Source: Sinotaia quadrata (taxonomy: Eukaryota; Mollusca; Gastropoda; Architaenioglossa; Viviparidae). Taken from it: a stretch of 64,000 nt of DNA. The notes below the pieces were generated by a model that did no database searches, was not told the DNA's origin, and saw only the letters and a list, made by a program, of their open reading frames with translations. Of this stretch, positions 47,563 through 59,942 are shown in pieces (the stretch's first letter is position 1; each line of letters starts with the position of its first letter). Position numbers and translations under genes: made by a program. The DNA is taken from contig CM054179.1 in assembly GCA_028829895.1 (NCBI GenBank), positions 51,409,391 through 51,473,390 of the forward strand, written 5' to 3'.

Positions 47563-48394
47563 ACGACACTTTTACTTTTCACTTGTCACAGGTCACATTT
47601 TGCTATCACTGACATATGTCACCTTTCACTTTCAAAGTCACATTTTACTGTCATAGGTTGCATGTTACTACCAAAGATCACATTTCACTCTCACGTGTCA
47701 CATTTCAACATCATGTTTCATTATCGAAGGTTACATTCTGCAATCATATGAATTATAATTAATTTAGATGTGCCTGAGTGATCAGAGATAGACTGATATA
47801 TATCTCTACGAATGAAATTTTAAACCAACACTCGCGACTTTTGAATTCTGATATTATTTATTTCACTAAGAAACAAATGTACTTAATAAGTTCACTTTTG
47901 ATTAACATGATTATTTTAACTGAGTCGTTGTCGATGTGAATTTATTTGCTGAACTATGTTTGAACTTCTTTAGATTAATGTTAGACAAATTATCTCCATG
48001 TTTTCCTATTACTTTTCTTTCATATCATGCTCTCTAGTCACCGTTAATTAATTTTTGCCTTAATAGAAAAGTGTTGAATTATTTTCTGTGTGTTGTAATG
48101 TATATCATCTGGATTGAGTTACGCTTCGTTTTACTTTTCATGGTGTTTCTTTTCTTTATTAAATATTTTATAATTATCTTTATATTTCCTCCGTTATTTT
48201 TCTGCATGAATTGAGTCATTGGCATGATGATGGGGAAGGGGGAACTGAGCATGGTTAATTGACTCAGGAAGATATCCACACCCCACTCCCACCAATTCCC
48301 ACGCTCTTGGCGAATAGCTAGCCCCAAAAATCTATGTCTTTATTATTTAATATTATAATTAATTTTAATACCATAATCCCTTATATACCAGTCA
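47563..48394. other. Single-copy AT-rich DNA, no gene seen
   Basis: The first 180 bp are decayed relics of the neighbouring array. An 82-codon minus-strand frame (48079-48327) is unrecognised. Confidence 0.55.
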
Positions 48395-48745
48395 TTTCAC
48401 TTACCATAAGATAACGATTGCCTTTATGACCAGACTTGAGCTATGTCAAAATCAAAGTGATTAGAATGTAGGACTTTCTTCAACAAAATAACTTTCAGTC
48501 TATCCCCATTGGATGAAGTTGTTATGAACAAGTGTGAGACTATTAGTCAGAAAAACTACTCATCCAGTTGGAACTGGTTTGGGTTGCATCAGTTCTAGCA
48601 TATTCTCCATCTGAGTTGTTTACTCCAACTCTGGCACTTACAAAAATATTATTACAAGCAGTGTCCAAGGTCGGGTAATGTTAATATTGGCAACAAATAG
48701 ATAATTATTAAGTTTAGAAATAGTAATAGGCAAATTCACTCCACA
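48395..48745 (-). mobile_element. Dispersed family A, copy 5 (core form)
   Basis: A complete core on the minus strand: it starts at ctgtggagtgaatttgcc (near 48745) and includes forms of cttggacactgctt, gagtaaacaactcag and ctgactaatagtctcac. It is the best match to copy 2. It ends near 48395 with no B-like continuation. Confidence 0.75.
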
Positions 48746-49425
48746 GAAGGATCTCCCCATCCAAAAAAATAAAGCCAGTATATTGGAATAAATTTATCCG
48801 CTGCTAAGCAGGAAACCCAATCATTGGGAAAATTCATTACACCAAACGACTAAGCCAGTAGATTGAGATAAATGCCCCAACGCGAAAAGGTGGAATAAAA
48901 CCTGCCTCCATACAAAAGTGTATGACATTTCGACATGCGATTATCATTTGCGTGGGTCGATTAATAAATTCCTAAAATCGCATATGGAACACACTTTATA
49001 ATGATTCACTCTACAGATAAATTCAATGTACTTGCCCTTGGTCTACTTTTAAGACGTTATTATCTTCAAGCCAGACGCTGCCATAATTCAGACCTCGGGT
49101 CATGTATTTAGTCATATAACGATCTCCATCTTATCTATAATTGTCTCTGGACTTCGCTTGTCGTTGGAGTAGGGTGGGGGGGCTATGAAATGAGGAAGAC
49201 TGATCGGTGATGAGACAGGGATGACAGCGACAAGAACTTAAGCAAGCACTTAGTGAACAAATTGTCAAGTGCGCGCCCTGCAGCACTACAAGCGACTCTG
49301 CTTCTTTCCCTTTGTGTGCAAATGGCGAGAGTTTACAAGGTCCACAGTACTCTCCATTGTCATTGACCACATGAGCATTTGGCTTGTTGGCAAAGGCCAG
49401 ATCGAATGCAGCGCCCTGCTTGTCA
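48746..49425. other. Single-copy DNA, no gene recognised
   Basis: A ~95-bp imperfect duplication is hinted at by taagccagtagattgagata versus taaagccagtatattggaat. Frames near 49131-49454 are unrecognised. Confidence 0.5.
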
Positions 49426-49427
49426 AA

Positions 49428-49635
49428 CGTACTAATGAAAACTGTGCTATATAGCGCCTGATTGTCAAAAGTACCAATGAAAACTGTGCTATATAGCGCC
49501 TGATTGTCAAAAGTACTAATGAAAACTGTGCTATATAGCGCCTGATTGTCAAAAGTACCAATGAAAACTGTGCAATATAGCGCCTGATTGTCAAAAGTAC
49601 AAACAAAAACAATACTATATAGCGCCAGTTCATCA
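49428..49635. repeat. 42-bp minisatellite, 5 copies
   Basis: Units: atgaaaactgtgctatatag then cgcctgattgtcaaaagtac. The minus-strand frame 49286-49645 reads through it as a 14-residue repeat. Confidence 0.96.
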
Positions 49636-49639
49636 ACGT

Positions 49640-49850
49640 ACCCATGTGTTCCGTCAGTTTACCTGTCGCTGTGTGTTCCTAACCTGTCGATGTGTGTTCC
49701 GTCAGTTTACCTGTCGCTGTGTGTTCCTAACCTGTCGATGTGTGTTCCGTCAATTTATCTGTCGATGTGTGTTCCATCAGTTTACCTGTCAATGTGTGTT
49801 CCGTCAATTTACCAGTTTATCTGTCGACCGCAACTTTTACATTTGAAGTT
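49640..49850. repeat. Nested ~24/46-bp minisatellite
   Basis: Units: tgtgttccgtcagtttacct then gtcgctgtgtgttcctaacctgtcga. It directly follows the 42-bp array with no spacer. Confidence 0.92.
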
Positions 49851-50215
49851 TCCATCAGTTTTAACAAGGCTTCAACAGGATTTTTCTGTCAAGATGTTCC
49901 TTCAATTTTACCTACAAAGGTACTCAGTCATCTCTAGAGGCTCTTAGACATTTTTTTTCAATTTAGTGGCCTGATAAAAATAGCAGAGAAGTAGTGGTCG
50001 TTATGTAGTGGTTGTAATGACACTACTGACTCTTCTGACGACTCAAATGACATCAATTTGATGGTTGGGGACTTTGACCTCTAAATCCTACCCGGATTAC
50101 TGAGGATACGGACACTTCTGAGGAATGTTGCGCTTAGCAGAGCCTGAGATCTTTCAATAAACTCCAAATTCCGATGCCGCTAGAAATAGTGATACTGACA
50201 CGCTAATTACTTGTG
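49851..50215. other. Single-copy DNA, no gene seen
   Basis: Nothing recognised. Confidence 0.55.
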
Positions 50216-50216
50216 A

Positions 50217-50326
50217 TGTTTCATACAGATCACATTAACTTCCAGTGACTTCAAGATAAACAAAAGCGTTGGGTTTCATACAGATCACATTAACTTCCAG
50301 TGATTTCAAGATAAACAAAAGCGTTC
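50217..50326. repeat. 54-bp direct duplication
   Basis: Two copies of tttcatacagatcacattaa to aaacaaaagcgtt, with one or two substitutions. Confidence 0.96.
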
Positions 50327-50394
50327 GGTTTCTCTGCTTTAAATTATTTACTGGTGATATAAGGAGAGTATCGGTATTTCTATCGTATAAGTTC

Positions 50395-50720
50395 GCACTG
50401 AAAGAGTTAAAAATGATTCCATCTCTAACTATGAGTCCTCACTCTGTTAGCATTGAAAGAGTTGAAAATGATTCCATCTCTAAATATGCGTCCCTACTCT
50501 GATAGCAATGAAGGGGATTAAGATGACTCATTTTCTAAGTGTGCATCCCCACTCTGTTAGCAATGAAGGAGTTAAAAACTATTCCATCTCTAAGTATGCG
50601 TCCCCACTCTGGTAGTAATAGTTAAAGATGACTCCCTTTCTAAGTGTGCGTCCTCACTCTGTTAGCACCGAAAGAGTTAAAAATGACGCCCTCTCTGAGT
50701 GTGCGTCCTCCGATCTGAGC
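50395..50720. repeat. ~56-bp minisatellite, 6 copies
   Basis: Units: gaaagagttaaaaatgattc then catctctaa, gcgtcc and cactctgttagc. Divergence is moderate. Confidence 0.9.
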
Positions 50721-51590
50721 CACGATCGAGAGTTAGTGACCCTATCTCTGACAATTGCGCTAGCTTTCCTTCCTTGATTCCATTATCATCAAACAGAAAA
50801 ATAGCACATGTCCATTTAAACATAAAAGCCATTCCAGGTGTTACAACTGTGTTTTGTTATTATTCTTTACTTTAGTATTGGCTTGTTTATGATATCATTT
50901 TTTTAAGTACAGCTGGTGAACAAAATCAGACCAGACCATTGGAAAGCATGCTCCCGATGCTGATTCCTGGAAGTCGGGGCTGGGGCTGGCTGTTTGGTTT
51001 AGCTCTTTAATTGTTGGGGTTTTTTGTGTGTATATTGTTTGTTTGACTGTTGACGTGTGTATATTTGTGTGTATATTGTTTGTTTGACTGTTGACGTCTG
51101 CATTTTCAGTTTCAAGTCTAGAACTGTGTTTAAAATTTTACATGTACTAAATTGGTGCTGCTGTCTGATTTTTTCTTTTCCTTTTTAACTTGGCGCGTAA
51201 AGGGTGGGAGTGGGGTGGATAGTAAGAGTGAGAAGAATTAAAAAGGTAGCAACGCATGACTGGAATTACTTGGCGCGTTGAAAATAGTGGCGTACAAGTT
51301 CTTAAGTTTTCCTGACACCGCCAAGCACGCAATTCCAGTCGAGTCGGTAGGGCACCAGAGAGGTTGAAAATAATGTCGCCCTTTGCTCGCCAGTTTTACA
51401 GCAAATCGATATATCTGCGGATTGTCAAACTGTAGAAATCGATCCAGCTCATTTATTTTAATGTGTGGTGTCTTTTGCTGTAGATACTTAGACTGTGACT
51501 TGAGCAAACAAAAGCAAAGATCTGCGTTCATATTTTGTTTGCAGCTGTTGTTTCTAATCTGTCGAGACTAATAAACGTGACCCATATGAG
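50721..51590. other. Single-copy DNA with a small duplication
   Basis: A ~43-bp direct repeat (gtgtatattgtttgtttgac) lies at about 51028-51100. Frames at 51147-51571 on both strands overlap and are not recognised. Confidence 0.5.
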
Positions 51591-52530
51591 AACTAGATCG
51601 TTGTTCAAACCATGTGGGTCCAATCGATGTCGTCACGTGATCTCAATCCCCTTAGAATGACTGTAAGGTTGACCTATGCAACTACGACGACTAAACTTAG
51701 CAATAATTGAACCTTCGCGAAGAACATAGATTCGCGAGCACTTCTCGGTGGTCGGTTGGAGCGCGAGATATTAAACCTGGAATGACTTGTCAGTTGCTAT
51801 GGTTATCAGGAAATTCAGACTGGAAAACAACCGCAGGCAAGGGACTAATCATAACGGGTGCCCATGACACAAAGCCGTGACAGAAAATCTGATCTAGACT
51901 GGCCGAAACAAACGGTATTTCTCGCGGTTATTTAAGACGGCTTGCAATTTTGCAGTCGATCTAATTATAGAACAGTCCGTGTCCCTGGAGGAGAAAGCAT
52001 CTTCTATAACGGTTGGAACTCGTTGGTACCTCTCAAGGATGTCGCTTTTTTCTTTTTTGTTTTTAGGTTTAGTTTGTTGGTTAGTGTTTCTTCTTTTTTT
52101 ACTTTTTTGGGGGGGAGGAGAGGAAGGGTCACTTTTGTTTTGGTTTTAATTTTAATTTTGGGGATTATTGTTTATCACTGTTTTTGTGCGGTGCAGGTAA
52201 GACTGGCGAATTTTCTCAGATAAATCCTCTGTCTTTGCAAAGAGACACTGACCAATATTCTTCTGAAAATCTGATCATTTGCAATAATTAATAAGTGTGC
52301 AAGATTCGACATTCAGAATTATTGTAATAATTAGTCTCGCCATTCATATTTATTTTAACATCTGATAGATTAAGCATTAACATTTATTATAATATCTGTT
52401 AGAATGACCATTAACAGTCATCATAATATCTGTTAGATTCACCATTAAAAATTATTATAAAATCTGTCAGATGTTAATTCAAGATAACCAGTGAAGTGCA
52501 CACCTAGCGAAAGAAAAAGTGTGGGAATGT
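51591..52530 (+). promoter_or_regulatory. Higher-complexity patch with TATA-like and donor-like motifs
   Basis: From 51591 to about 51960 the sequence is non-repetitive and richer in CpG. TTATTTAAG is at 51928-51936, followed by a 93-codon frame from 51942 whose end contains gtgcagGTAAGA (donor-like, 52197-52202). The frame is Phe/Val/Leu-rich after residue 30 because of a T-rich run, so it does not look like a normal first exon. A promoter with a non-coding exon is a possible but weak reading. Confidence 0.22.
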
Positions 52531-52539
52531 GAGAGGGTG

Positions 52540-53175
52540 GCTTTTAACGTTGACGTAACCACTTCATTGTGAGCCTAATTAAGAAAACGTGCATAATGTT
52601 AATGTTGACGTAACCACTTCATTGTGAGCCTAATTAAGAAAACGTGCATAATGTTAATGTTGACGTAACCACTTCATTGTGAGCCTAATTAAGAAAACGT
52701 GCATAATGTTGATGTTGACGTAACCACTTCATTGTGAGCCTAATTAAGAAAACGTGCATAATGTTAATGTTGACGTAACCACTTCATTGTGAGCCTAATT
52801 AAGAAAACGTGCATAATGTTAATGTTGACGTAACCACTTCATTGTGAGCCTAATTAAGAAAACGTGCATAATATTAATGTGAGCCTAATTAAGAAAACGT
52901 GCATAATGTTAATGTTGACGTAACCACTTCATTGTGAGCCTAATTAAGAAAACGTGCATAATGTTGATGTTGACGTAACCACTTCATTGTGAGCCTAATT
53001 AAGAAAACGTGCATAATGTTAATGTTGACGTAACCACTTCATTGTGAGCCTAATTAAGAAAACGTGCATAATGTTAATGTTGACGTAAAATCTTCATTGT
53101 GAGCCTAATTAAGAAAACGTACATAATGTTAATGTTGACATAACCACTTCATTGTGTGCCTAATGAAGAAAACAT
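52540..53175. repeat. 55-bp minisatellite, ~12 copies, one with an internal deletion
   Basis: Units: gttgacgtaaccacttcatt then gtgagcctaattaagaaaac and gtgcataatgttaat. One unit near 52868 has lost about 28 bp. A variant (gttgatg for gttaatg) marks units near 52708 and 52970, suggesting a multi-unit block was duplicated. Terminal units carry private substitutions. Confidence 0.97.
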
Positions 53176-53179
53176 GCTA

Positions 53180-53440
53180 ATGCCGTATTAACATGGGCAG
53201 GGCAGAGAAAAGGCTAAAAAAAAATGTGTGCGAGATTCTGCAGATATCTTGGAACGAGGTACAAAAGCAAAATGTCTAGATTCCTTTAGTATAAGTAAGG
53301 TGCCCATTTCCCTGGTAGCTTAAAAAAGCCGCTTACACAAAAGTCTTTCAGACAATGATTAACACTGAGACAAACCCAGCTGGTGGCTACCTGCTCAATA
53401 TCTAGTTAGGAGGGCCGCTAAAGAATCAAATCACTGATGT
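53180..53440. other. Short single-copy spacer
   Basis: Nothing recognised. Confidence 0.5.
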
Positions 53441-53444
53441 GGTT

Positions 53445-54000
53445 GTTGGCCATCACTGATGTGTAGATGATGATGGAACAGCGTCTTCAGTGACTTGTGA
53501 TTGATGAGTGAATTGCTTCATTATTAACCATCGGTTAACGATGTGACTGCACATCTTTACTGATTTGTGACTGCATGATGGAATTGCGAGATTGATGAGG
53601 AAACTACATCATCTATGACTTTTATTTATTGTTGAGGTAACTGCGTCAAAACTGATTTGTGAATGTCGAAGGAATTGCCATATTATTGACCTGTGATTAT
53701 GGAGGGAATTATATCATCCCTGATTTATTGATTGATAAAGGAATGCTTTTATTGTTGACCTGTGTTTAATGACGAAATTTCTTCATTCCTGATTTGTTAA
53801 TTGAGGTGGGAACTGCGTATTTATTGACCTGTGATTAATAAGGGAATTGTATCATCTCTCATTTATTGATTTATGAAGGAATGCTAATATTGTTGACCTG
53901 TGATTAATGACGAAATATCTTCATCCCTGATTTGTTAATTGATTAGGGAAATGCGTTATTGTTGAACAGTGATTAATGAGAGAATTGCGTCACTGATTTA
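53445..54000. repeat. Old, degenerate array of ~40-65 bp units
   Basis: Recurring words: gacctgtgattaatga, ggaattgc, tcatccctgatttgtt. Units vary in length and sequence. Confidence 0.7.
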
Positions 54001-55250
54001 TGAGGCAGCACACCATATTGAATTCTTTCAAGTGTTCCTGCCGAGTTCGCAAAATCCCAAAACCTGTTATTTTAAAAATTCATACTTTATTTTAAAAGTT
54101 TTGTTTATATTTACTCACACACTAAGAATACGTTTCTTTTCATTTCTTTACAGTCATGAACAGAACTTCATTTTCTGTATCACCTTTCAAGATTTTACGC
54201 CATTTAACGAGCATTATTCCCCAGCCACATTTGGGCCCGGCTTCCGGTGTCCTCAGACCTTTGCCGCTCTGTGATCCCTGACGCCACTGGGAGATTAGCA
54301 GTATAAAAGCCTAACGAAGCTGCCTTGACCAAATATTTATGAGGTGAACCATCCGTAGTTCTTTTCTTACCGGTTTTCGTCTGGGCGCTGCTGTCGTCTG
54401 GGCGCTGATTATTAGAGAAAATTGCCTCCCCTTGGTCGTTATCAGATCCCGCTTATAGGCCGTTCTTGCGATCTATAATCATCTGGTTCCTATCGGCAAA
54501 CGCAGTTTTCCGGGGTTGTCTCCCGTTGAGCATGTGATTCATGCCGACCTGTTTCCTGATATTTTATAATATAATACGCTTCCGTTTCTACGAATTTAAG
54601 AAAGTATGTCGTTATTAATTTCAACGACTGACATTTTTCCCTGCCAGTGTCTACGTCTGAGTGTGTCCTGCACTAAATCTGTCCGTTCATTGTAACTTTG
54701 CATTCTTTATCATGATAACCTACATAAAACTAAAAATTATTGCAGTGAAGGGTATTAAAATATTATAGAAACATGATTTCTTGAGGGCGTCAAAGAGAAA
54801 TCAGGGTACACGAGAGCTAAATGCTAACAATACAAACAGTGAGTATTTAAGTCACTTGAGTATTTCATTTTTACTCCTAAGAATATGTGATTCAAGTAAG
54901 TAGTTCTTAATCACGGTTCTACATGCCTGATACAAGCCTACCCGGCCATAACTCCTCTGATTATGTAATGTTTCATCATGCACCGTTACTTTGACCTTGG
55001 CCTACGTTTCTTATGCATGGGTTGTTCAAAAGTCTTGTTGTGACTAAATATTAAGTGTTTATGCACGTGTTATTATTTGTCGACTCAGTTCTGAAGTTTC
55101 GATGCTGTCAGAAATATGCAGCAATGGAATGAAAGTCTAACGGAAAAGAAAGACTAGTGAACGAGAGTCAAAATCAAATGAGATATCTTAAATGGATTAA
55201 AATTTAATTTATAATAAGTTCAGGACAATATAGAGACCTGTAATTGTAAC
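54001..55250. other. 1.25-kb single-copy stretch with a TATA-box candidate
   Basis: A 101-codon frame (53969-54274) begins in the decayed array and ends at a GC-richer patch; I do not recognise it. TATAAAAG lies at 54302-54309. gtctgggcgctg is directly repeated at about 54380-54405. Confidence 0.45.
54302..54309 (+). promoter_or_regulatory. Consensus TATA box candidate
   Basis: TATAAAAG, flanked by a locally GC-rich region (54230-54560), unlike the AT-rich background. No downstream coding frame was identified in the next few hundred bases, so its use is unproven. Confidence 0.2.
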
Positions 55251-55254
55251 AGCT

Positions 55255-55525
55255 TTAGTAGTAAATTTCTTTGACATGAAACCGAGTGCAAGGAAATGGT
55301 GTGAATAGTCTGGGTGTGTTGAGTGGAAGGCCTGGGGCACATTGTCTGGTTATTAAACAGACATGGCATACGGTGAATGCCCTGGCTAAATATAGAGAGT
55401 AGAATAAACTGGCTATAATCCTAATAGCATATGATCTACGGTGCTGTAATACTGAATAGAAGACTCTTATACGGATTATAATAATACTGTAAAAAGAGGT
55501 CCTAAAATGAATTGCCTTGCTATAG
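55255..55525. repeat. Degenerate ~46-bp array, left part
   Basis: Recurring words: gaatgccctggctaaatata, tgaattgccttgctatag. The same theme resumes at 56008, so the LINE tail between them inserted into this array. Confidence 0.75.
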
Positions 55526-56007
<482 letters not shown>

Positions 56008-56014
<7 letters not shown>

Positions 56015-56900
56015 CACAAGGCCTACGATAAATTGCCTTGCTATAATATGGAAAGTAGAAGGCCTAGGTTAATAGCCTAGTTGATATACACTTATACAGA
56101 GAGAAGGCCTGCACTTGAATTCCTGTCTATAATAACAAAATTGGCCTACGGTGAATGACCTGTCTTTAATATGGAGTTGACCTGCAAGGAATGGATTGAC
56201 TGAAATACCGAGATGGTCTTCTCTGAAGCCTAACTTTAATAAATTGACTTACAGTGAACAGATTGGCTGAAATACGACCTAGCCAAACTATACAGTGTAG
56301 AAGGCTTACGCAGAATGGCCTTGTATAATAGTGAGATTATAAGATCTAAGTGAAATGTCTGGTTATTATGAACTGGCTATAATACAGAATGTAGAAAACC
56401 TACGTGAATGATCTGGAGATTAGAAGGCCTAAGTGAATGGGTTGGCTATAATACAGAAATCAGAAAGCCTAAGTGAATGGGTTGGCTATAATACAGAAAT
56501 CAGAAGGCCTAAATGAATGAGTGGGTTGTTATGACATGGCGATAATATTGAGACTAGATGGTCCACATTGTACGGCCTGCCTAAAATGTAGTAGTAGAAT
56601 GCCAACAACAAATTGCTTGCCTGTAAACCAGTTTTGTAGATGGCCTGCCTGAAAACCAGTTATAAATGACCTGTCTGTACACCATTTGTAGATGGTCTAC
56701 TTGTCAATCACTTGTACATAGTGTTTATTGAATACCAATTATAAATTGTCTTCTGTAAACAAATTGTAAATGGCCTGTCTGTCAATCACTTGTACATAGT
56801 GTTTATTGAATACCAATTATAAATTGTCTTCTGTAAACAAATTGTAAATGGCCTGTCTGTAAACCAGTGATACAATGGCTTGCCTGTAAACCAGTTGTAG
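56008..56900. repeat. Degenerate ~46-bp array, right part, passing into a ~35-60 bp array
   Basis: First part: agaaggcctaagtgaatggg and ttggctataatacag. Second part (56600-56900): tgtctgtaaaccagttgtag and a longer ~95-bp duplication containing caatcacttgtacatagtgt. Confidence 0.78.
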
Positions 56901-58050
56901 ATGACCGGCATTGAATGGTCTGCCTAAGCATTCCTGTTATAAAAGGCGTATTGCACACTGCTTGGCTCTAATAAAAGTAATGGAAGGCTTCAAGTCAACT
57001 GCTTGGCTCTCTGATGCAGCAGTAGAAGGCGCGATATGTTATTTTGAAATGATGAGAGAAAGAAACAGTCTCTTTAATGATAAGAATATTATCATCTCTA
57101 CATGCCTGTGATAATAATACACACCTCTCAACTTGTGAGCAACAGACTGAAAGAGTAACCTCCCTCCCCTCCCCAGAGTAATCACCAGTATTGTAAATGA
57201 ACACTACAGAATAACTCAGACCTTGCAAATGACCAAACAGAGTAGTGGACACCCTCTATTAAAAGTGTACACCCTTCTTATTAATTATTACGCCCCCACC
57301 ACTACTCCTGACCTTTTAACCTAGTTTTGATAAACAAAGAGATAGAATTTATTAACAATATACAGGGATTCAACATTGATCAAATACAAATAATGGTATA
57401 TGCACTGAAGACACACATAATGCACAAACAAATTAATGTATACTTTGATAGTCCAGTGTAGCTTCAGGCTTCTAAAGGCTTTCTTATTAACTAATTATAA
57501 TAGTGTTTCTGAAAATTGTCTCTAGCTCCCTTCGGAGACTCCTAGAGTAGACAAAATTCATTTACACTGACATTCAGACAAAATGAATAATGCACATCAC
57601 AGAGTAAGGACAGTGCAAATAGTTTTATAAAATGTCAACATGAACTGAATGGAAAGTTTCCTCTCTCTGTTTATCCAACTGCAGTGGATGACGTCACACC
57701 TTCACTAGCTGGCTCAGTGGACTCACGAAATTATACACACAGGCAGTCCAGTCCAGTCCAGTTTAAAGAAAGGAGTAAATGAAGTTATAAAAGGATATCA
57801 AAGGTGCCAAAGAGATTTTAAAGAAATGTGTAAACGAAGTTATAAAAGGATATCAAATTGTTTCTAAATATGTTGAATTAATTATGTTTGTCTTAAAACT
57901 GACATGGAAATTTTGTCTTATGAATATTTATGTGTATGTCTTAAAATCGACATAGAATTAATCGTTTCGTATTATGGTGGAAGCTTCACCAGTAATGTTT
58001 TTTGAAATTGATTCCTATAGAGTAGCTGTTCACAGGATGGTTCACATCTC
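56901..58050. other. Mostly single-copy DNA; right end may be retroelement internal sequence
   Basis: Short duplications such as aaatgaagttataaaaggat (57777 and 57833) occur. A TGACGTCA lies near 57688. A 66-codon frame (56911-57111) and a minus-strand 85-codon frame overlap and are unrecognised. Confidence 0.45.
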
Positions 58051-58290
58051 AAAAGGAGGGGAGGTATGTGGTGAAGTAAATTTGCCTATCCCTATTTCTA
58101 GAATTAATTGTTATTTAAATTGTTAAATTATATAAATTGTTAAAGTAACCCTACCTTAAGCACTCCTTATGATGATATTTCTGTGTCATTTGGAGTAAAC
58201 AACTCGAGTTGAGAATATGCTAGAAATGGTTGATTCAATGCAAACCAGTTCCAAATGGATGAATAGCTTTAATTATCCAATGGTTAAAAT
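58051..58290 (+). mobile_element. Dispersed family A, copy 6, preceded by a polypurine tract
   Basis: A 14-nt purine run (aaaaggaggggagg, 58051-58064) stands two bases before TGTGGTGAAG at 58067, the start of a family A copy (gcctatccctatttctag, gagtaaacaactcgag, gcaaaccagttccaaatgga). A polypurine tract just before a TG start is the arrangement at the internal edge of a 3' LTR. The copy is 3' truncated near 58290. Confidence 0.6.
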
Positions 58291-59120
58291 TAATAAGAAC
58301 AAGGTCACAGTAAGAGCGTTTTAGAAAGCATTTATAATCATTTCTGAATTTTACTCCACCACACTTGAGCTGCAACTTGTCAAATAAAAATTAGGATCTT
58401 CCACTTGAATAGCAAGATTTCATGCCAGCTATGATAACCTTGAGATCACAAATGCACAAAGGTGCCGTTCATCATTTACCTTGTGCACTGGATTTGTCTA
58501 CAAGACATCTGAAGAAAGTAGACATTATGGGAAACCTCGAGTGGAATTCACTCATTCGTACTTTAATAGTGTTTGGTGGCCGCTAGATTACAGAAATCTA
58601 GAATTCGGTCCGAAATATAATTATTGTATTATTTTAACAAAACGTCGTATGCTTTTCTGATTCCGATTTTTAAAAAATAACAGTTCTAATGAATGAAAGT
58701 ACACTTGAACTAATTTCAGCCGTCATGATCAACCCTAATAAATTACGAAATCTGAGACGGAATTGTCGTTCTTACTGCAAATAGATATAATTATCATCCG
58801 GGGGTTGGTTGTTGTTTGTTTGTTTGTTTTGTTTTTGTTTTGTTTCGTTTCTTTCTTTTTTTTTTTTTTTTTTTGGGGGGGAGTGTACTTACAGGCTTAT
58901 TACGTCTGAAATGCAATACATTCAGTATTAGCACGAGAACATGACAAGCAAAGAAAATGATTCGTTCCGACTATGACGTAGCAATTTTAATACAACATTT
59001 AAAAAATCAGAATCACTTATACTCAGAATCGGATACCCACAGGAACCGTTTAACTCTAATTCAGGTGTGAGACTGGAAGGGGATGTATATACAGTACTTT
59101 GTTTGGAATGCTACCCTTTG
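58291..59120. other. Single-copy DNA with a T-rich/G-run tract
   Basis: 58803-58882 is (TTTG)n passing into a T-run of more than 20 and seven G. No gene seen. Confidence 0.6.
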
Positions 59121-59590
59121 CTAGAAAGAGAATGTATTGGCAATGCTACCCTAGAAAGTGAATGTGTGGGCATGCTACATTTATGCAGGACAGCGAAGGT
59201 ATAGGCATATTACCTTTTGTTAGAGAGTGAATGTGTGGGCATGCTATCCTTTGTTAGAGAGTGAATGTATGGGCATGCTATCCTTTGTTAGAGAGTGAAT
59301 GTATGGGCATGCTATCCTTTGTTAGAGAGTGAATGTATGGGCATGCTATCCTTTGTTAGAGAGTGAATGTATGGGCATGCTATCCTTTGTTAGAGAGTGA
59401 ATGTGTGGGCATGCTATCCTTTGTTAGAGAGTGAATGTGTGGGCATGCTATCCTTTGTTAGAGAGTGAATGTGTGGGCATGCTATCCTTTGTTAGAGAGT
59501 GAATGTATGGGCATGCTATCCTTTGTTAGAGAGTGAATGTGTGGGCATGCTATCCTTTGTTAGAGAGTGAATGTGTGGGCATGCAACCCT
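59121..59590. repeat. 34-bp minisatellite, ~12 copies
   Basis: Units: atgctatcctttgttagaga then gtgaatgtatgggc. A single a/g variant (gtatggg or gtgtggg) is distributed in blocks: central copies carry the a form, flanks the g form. Left-edge copies are more diverged. Confidence 0.97.
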
Positions 59591-59777
59591 TAGCTAGACA
59601 ATGAGCGCCTATTGTACACATTTGGATACTGCGCTGTTTAATTCTCTGGAAGATTCAAGAGAGAGGGGTGTGCATAGATGTCGAATTTAGATCCGACATT
59701 TGATGGGTGTGCATTTTTAAATCCGTTTGAATTAGATTCTGCGGAACGGGGCTGCATTTTAATTTACATTTCTACTT

Positions 59778-59942
59778 TACTGCATGTAAAGATACTAGTG
59801 GTCTAATGGTATAAATATACTGCATGTAAAGGTACTAGTGGTCTAATGGTATAAATATACTGCATGTAAAGATACTAGTGGTCTAATGGTATAAATATAC
59901 TGCATGTAAAGGTACTAGTGGTCTAATGGTATAAATATACTG
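59778..59942. repeat. 40-bp minisatellite, 4 copies
   Basis: Units: atactgcatgtaaagatact then agtggtctaatggtataaat. An a/g variant alternates strictly (aagat, aaggt, aagat, aaggt), implying duplication of an 80-bp dimer. Confidence 0.96.

Noticed and set aside
49286..49645. Membrane-like 119-codon minus-strand frame
   Set aside because: Hydrophobic look comes from a 42-bp repeat (14 residues per unit); no start context or conserved flank.
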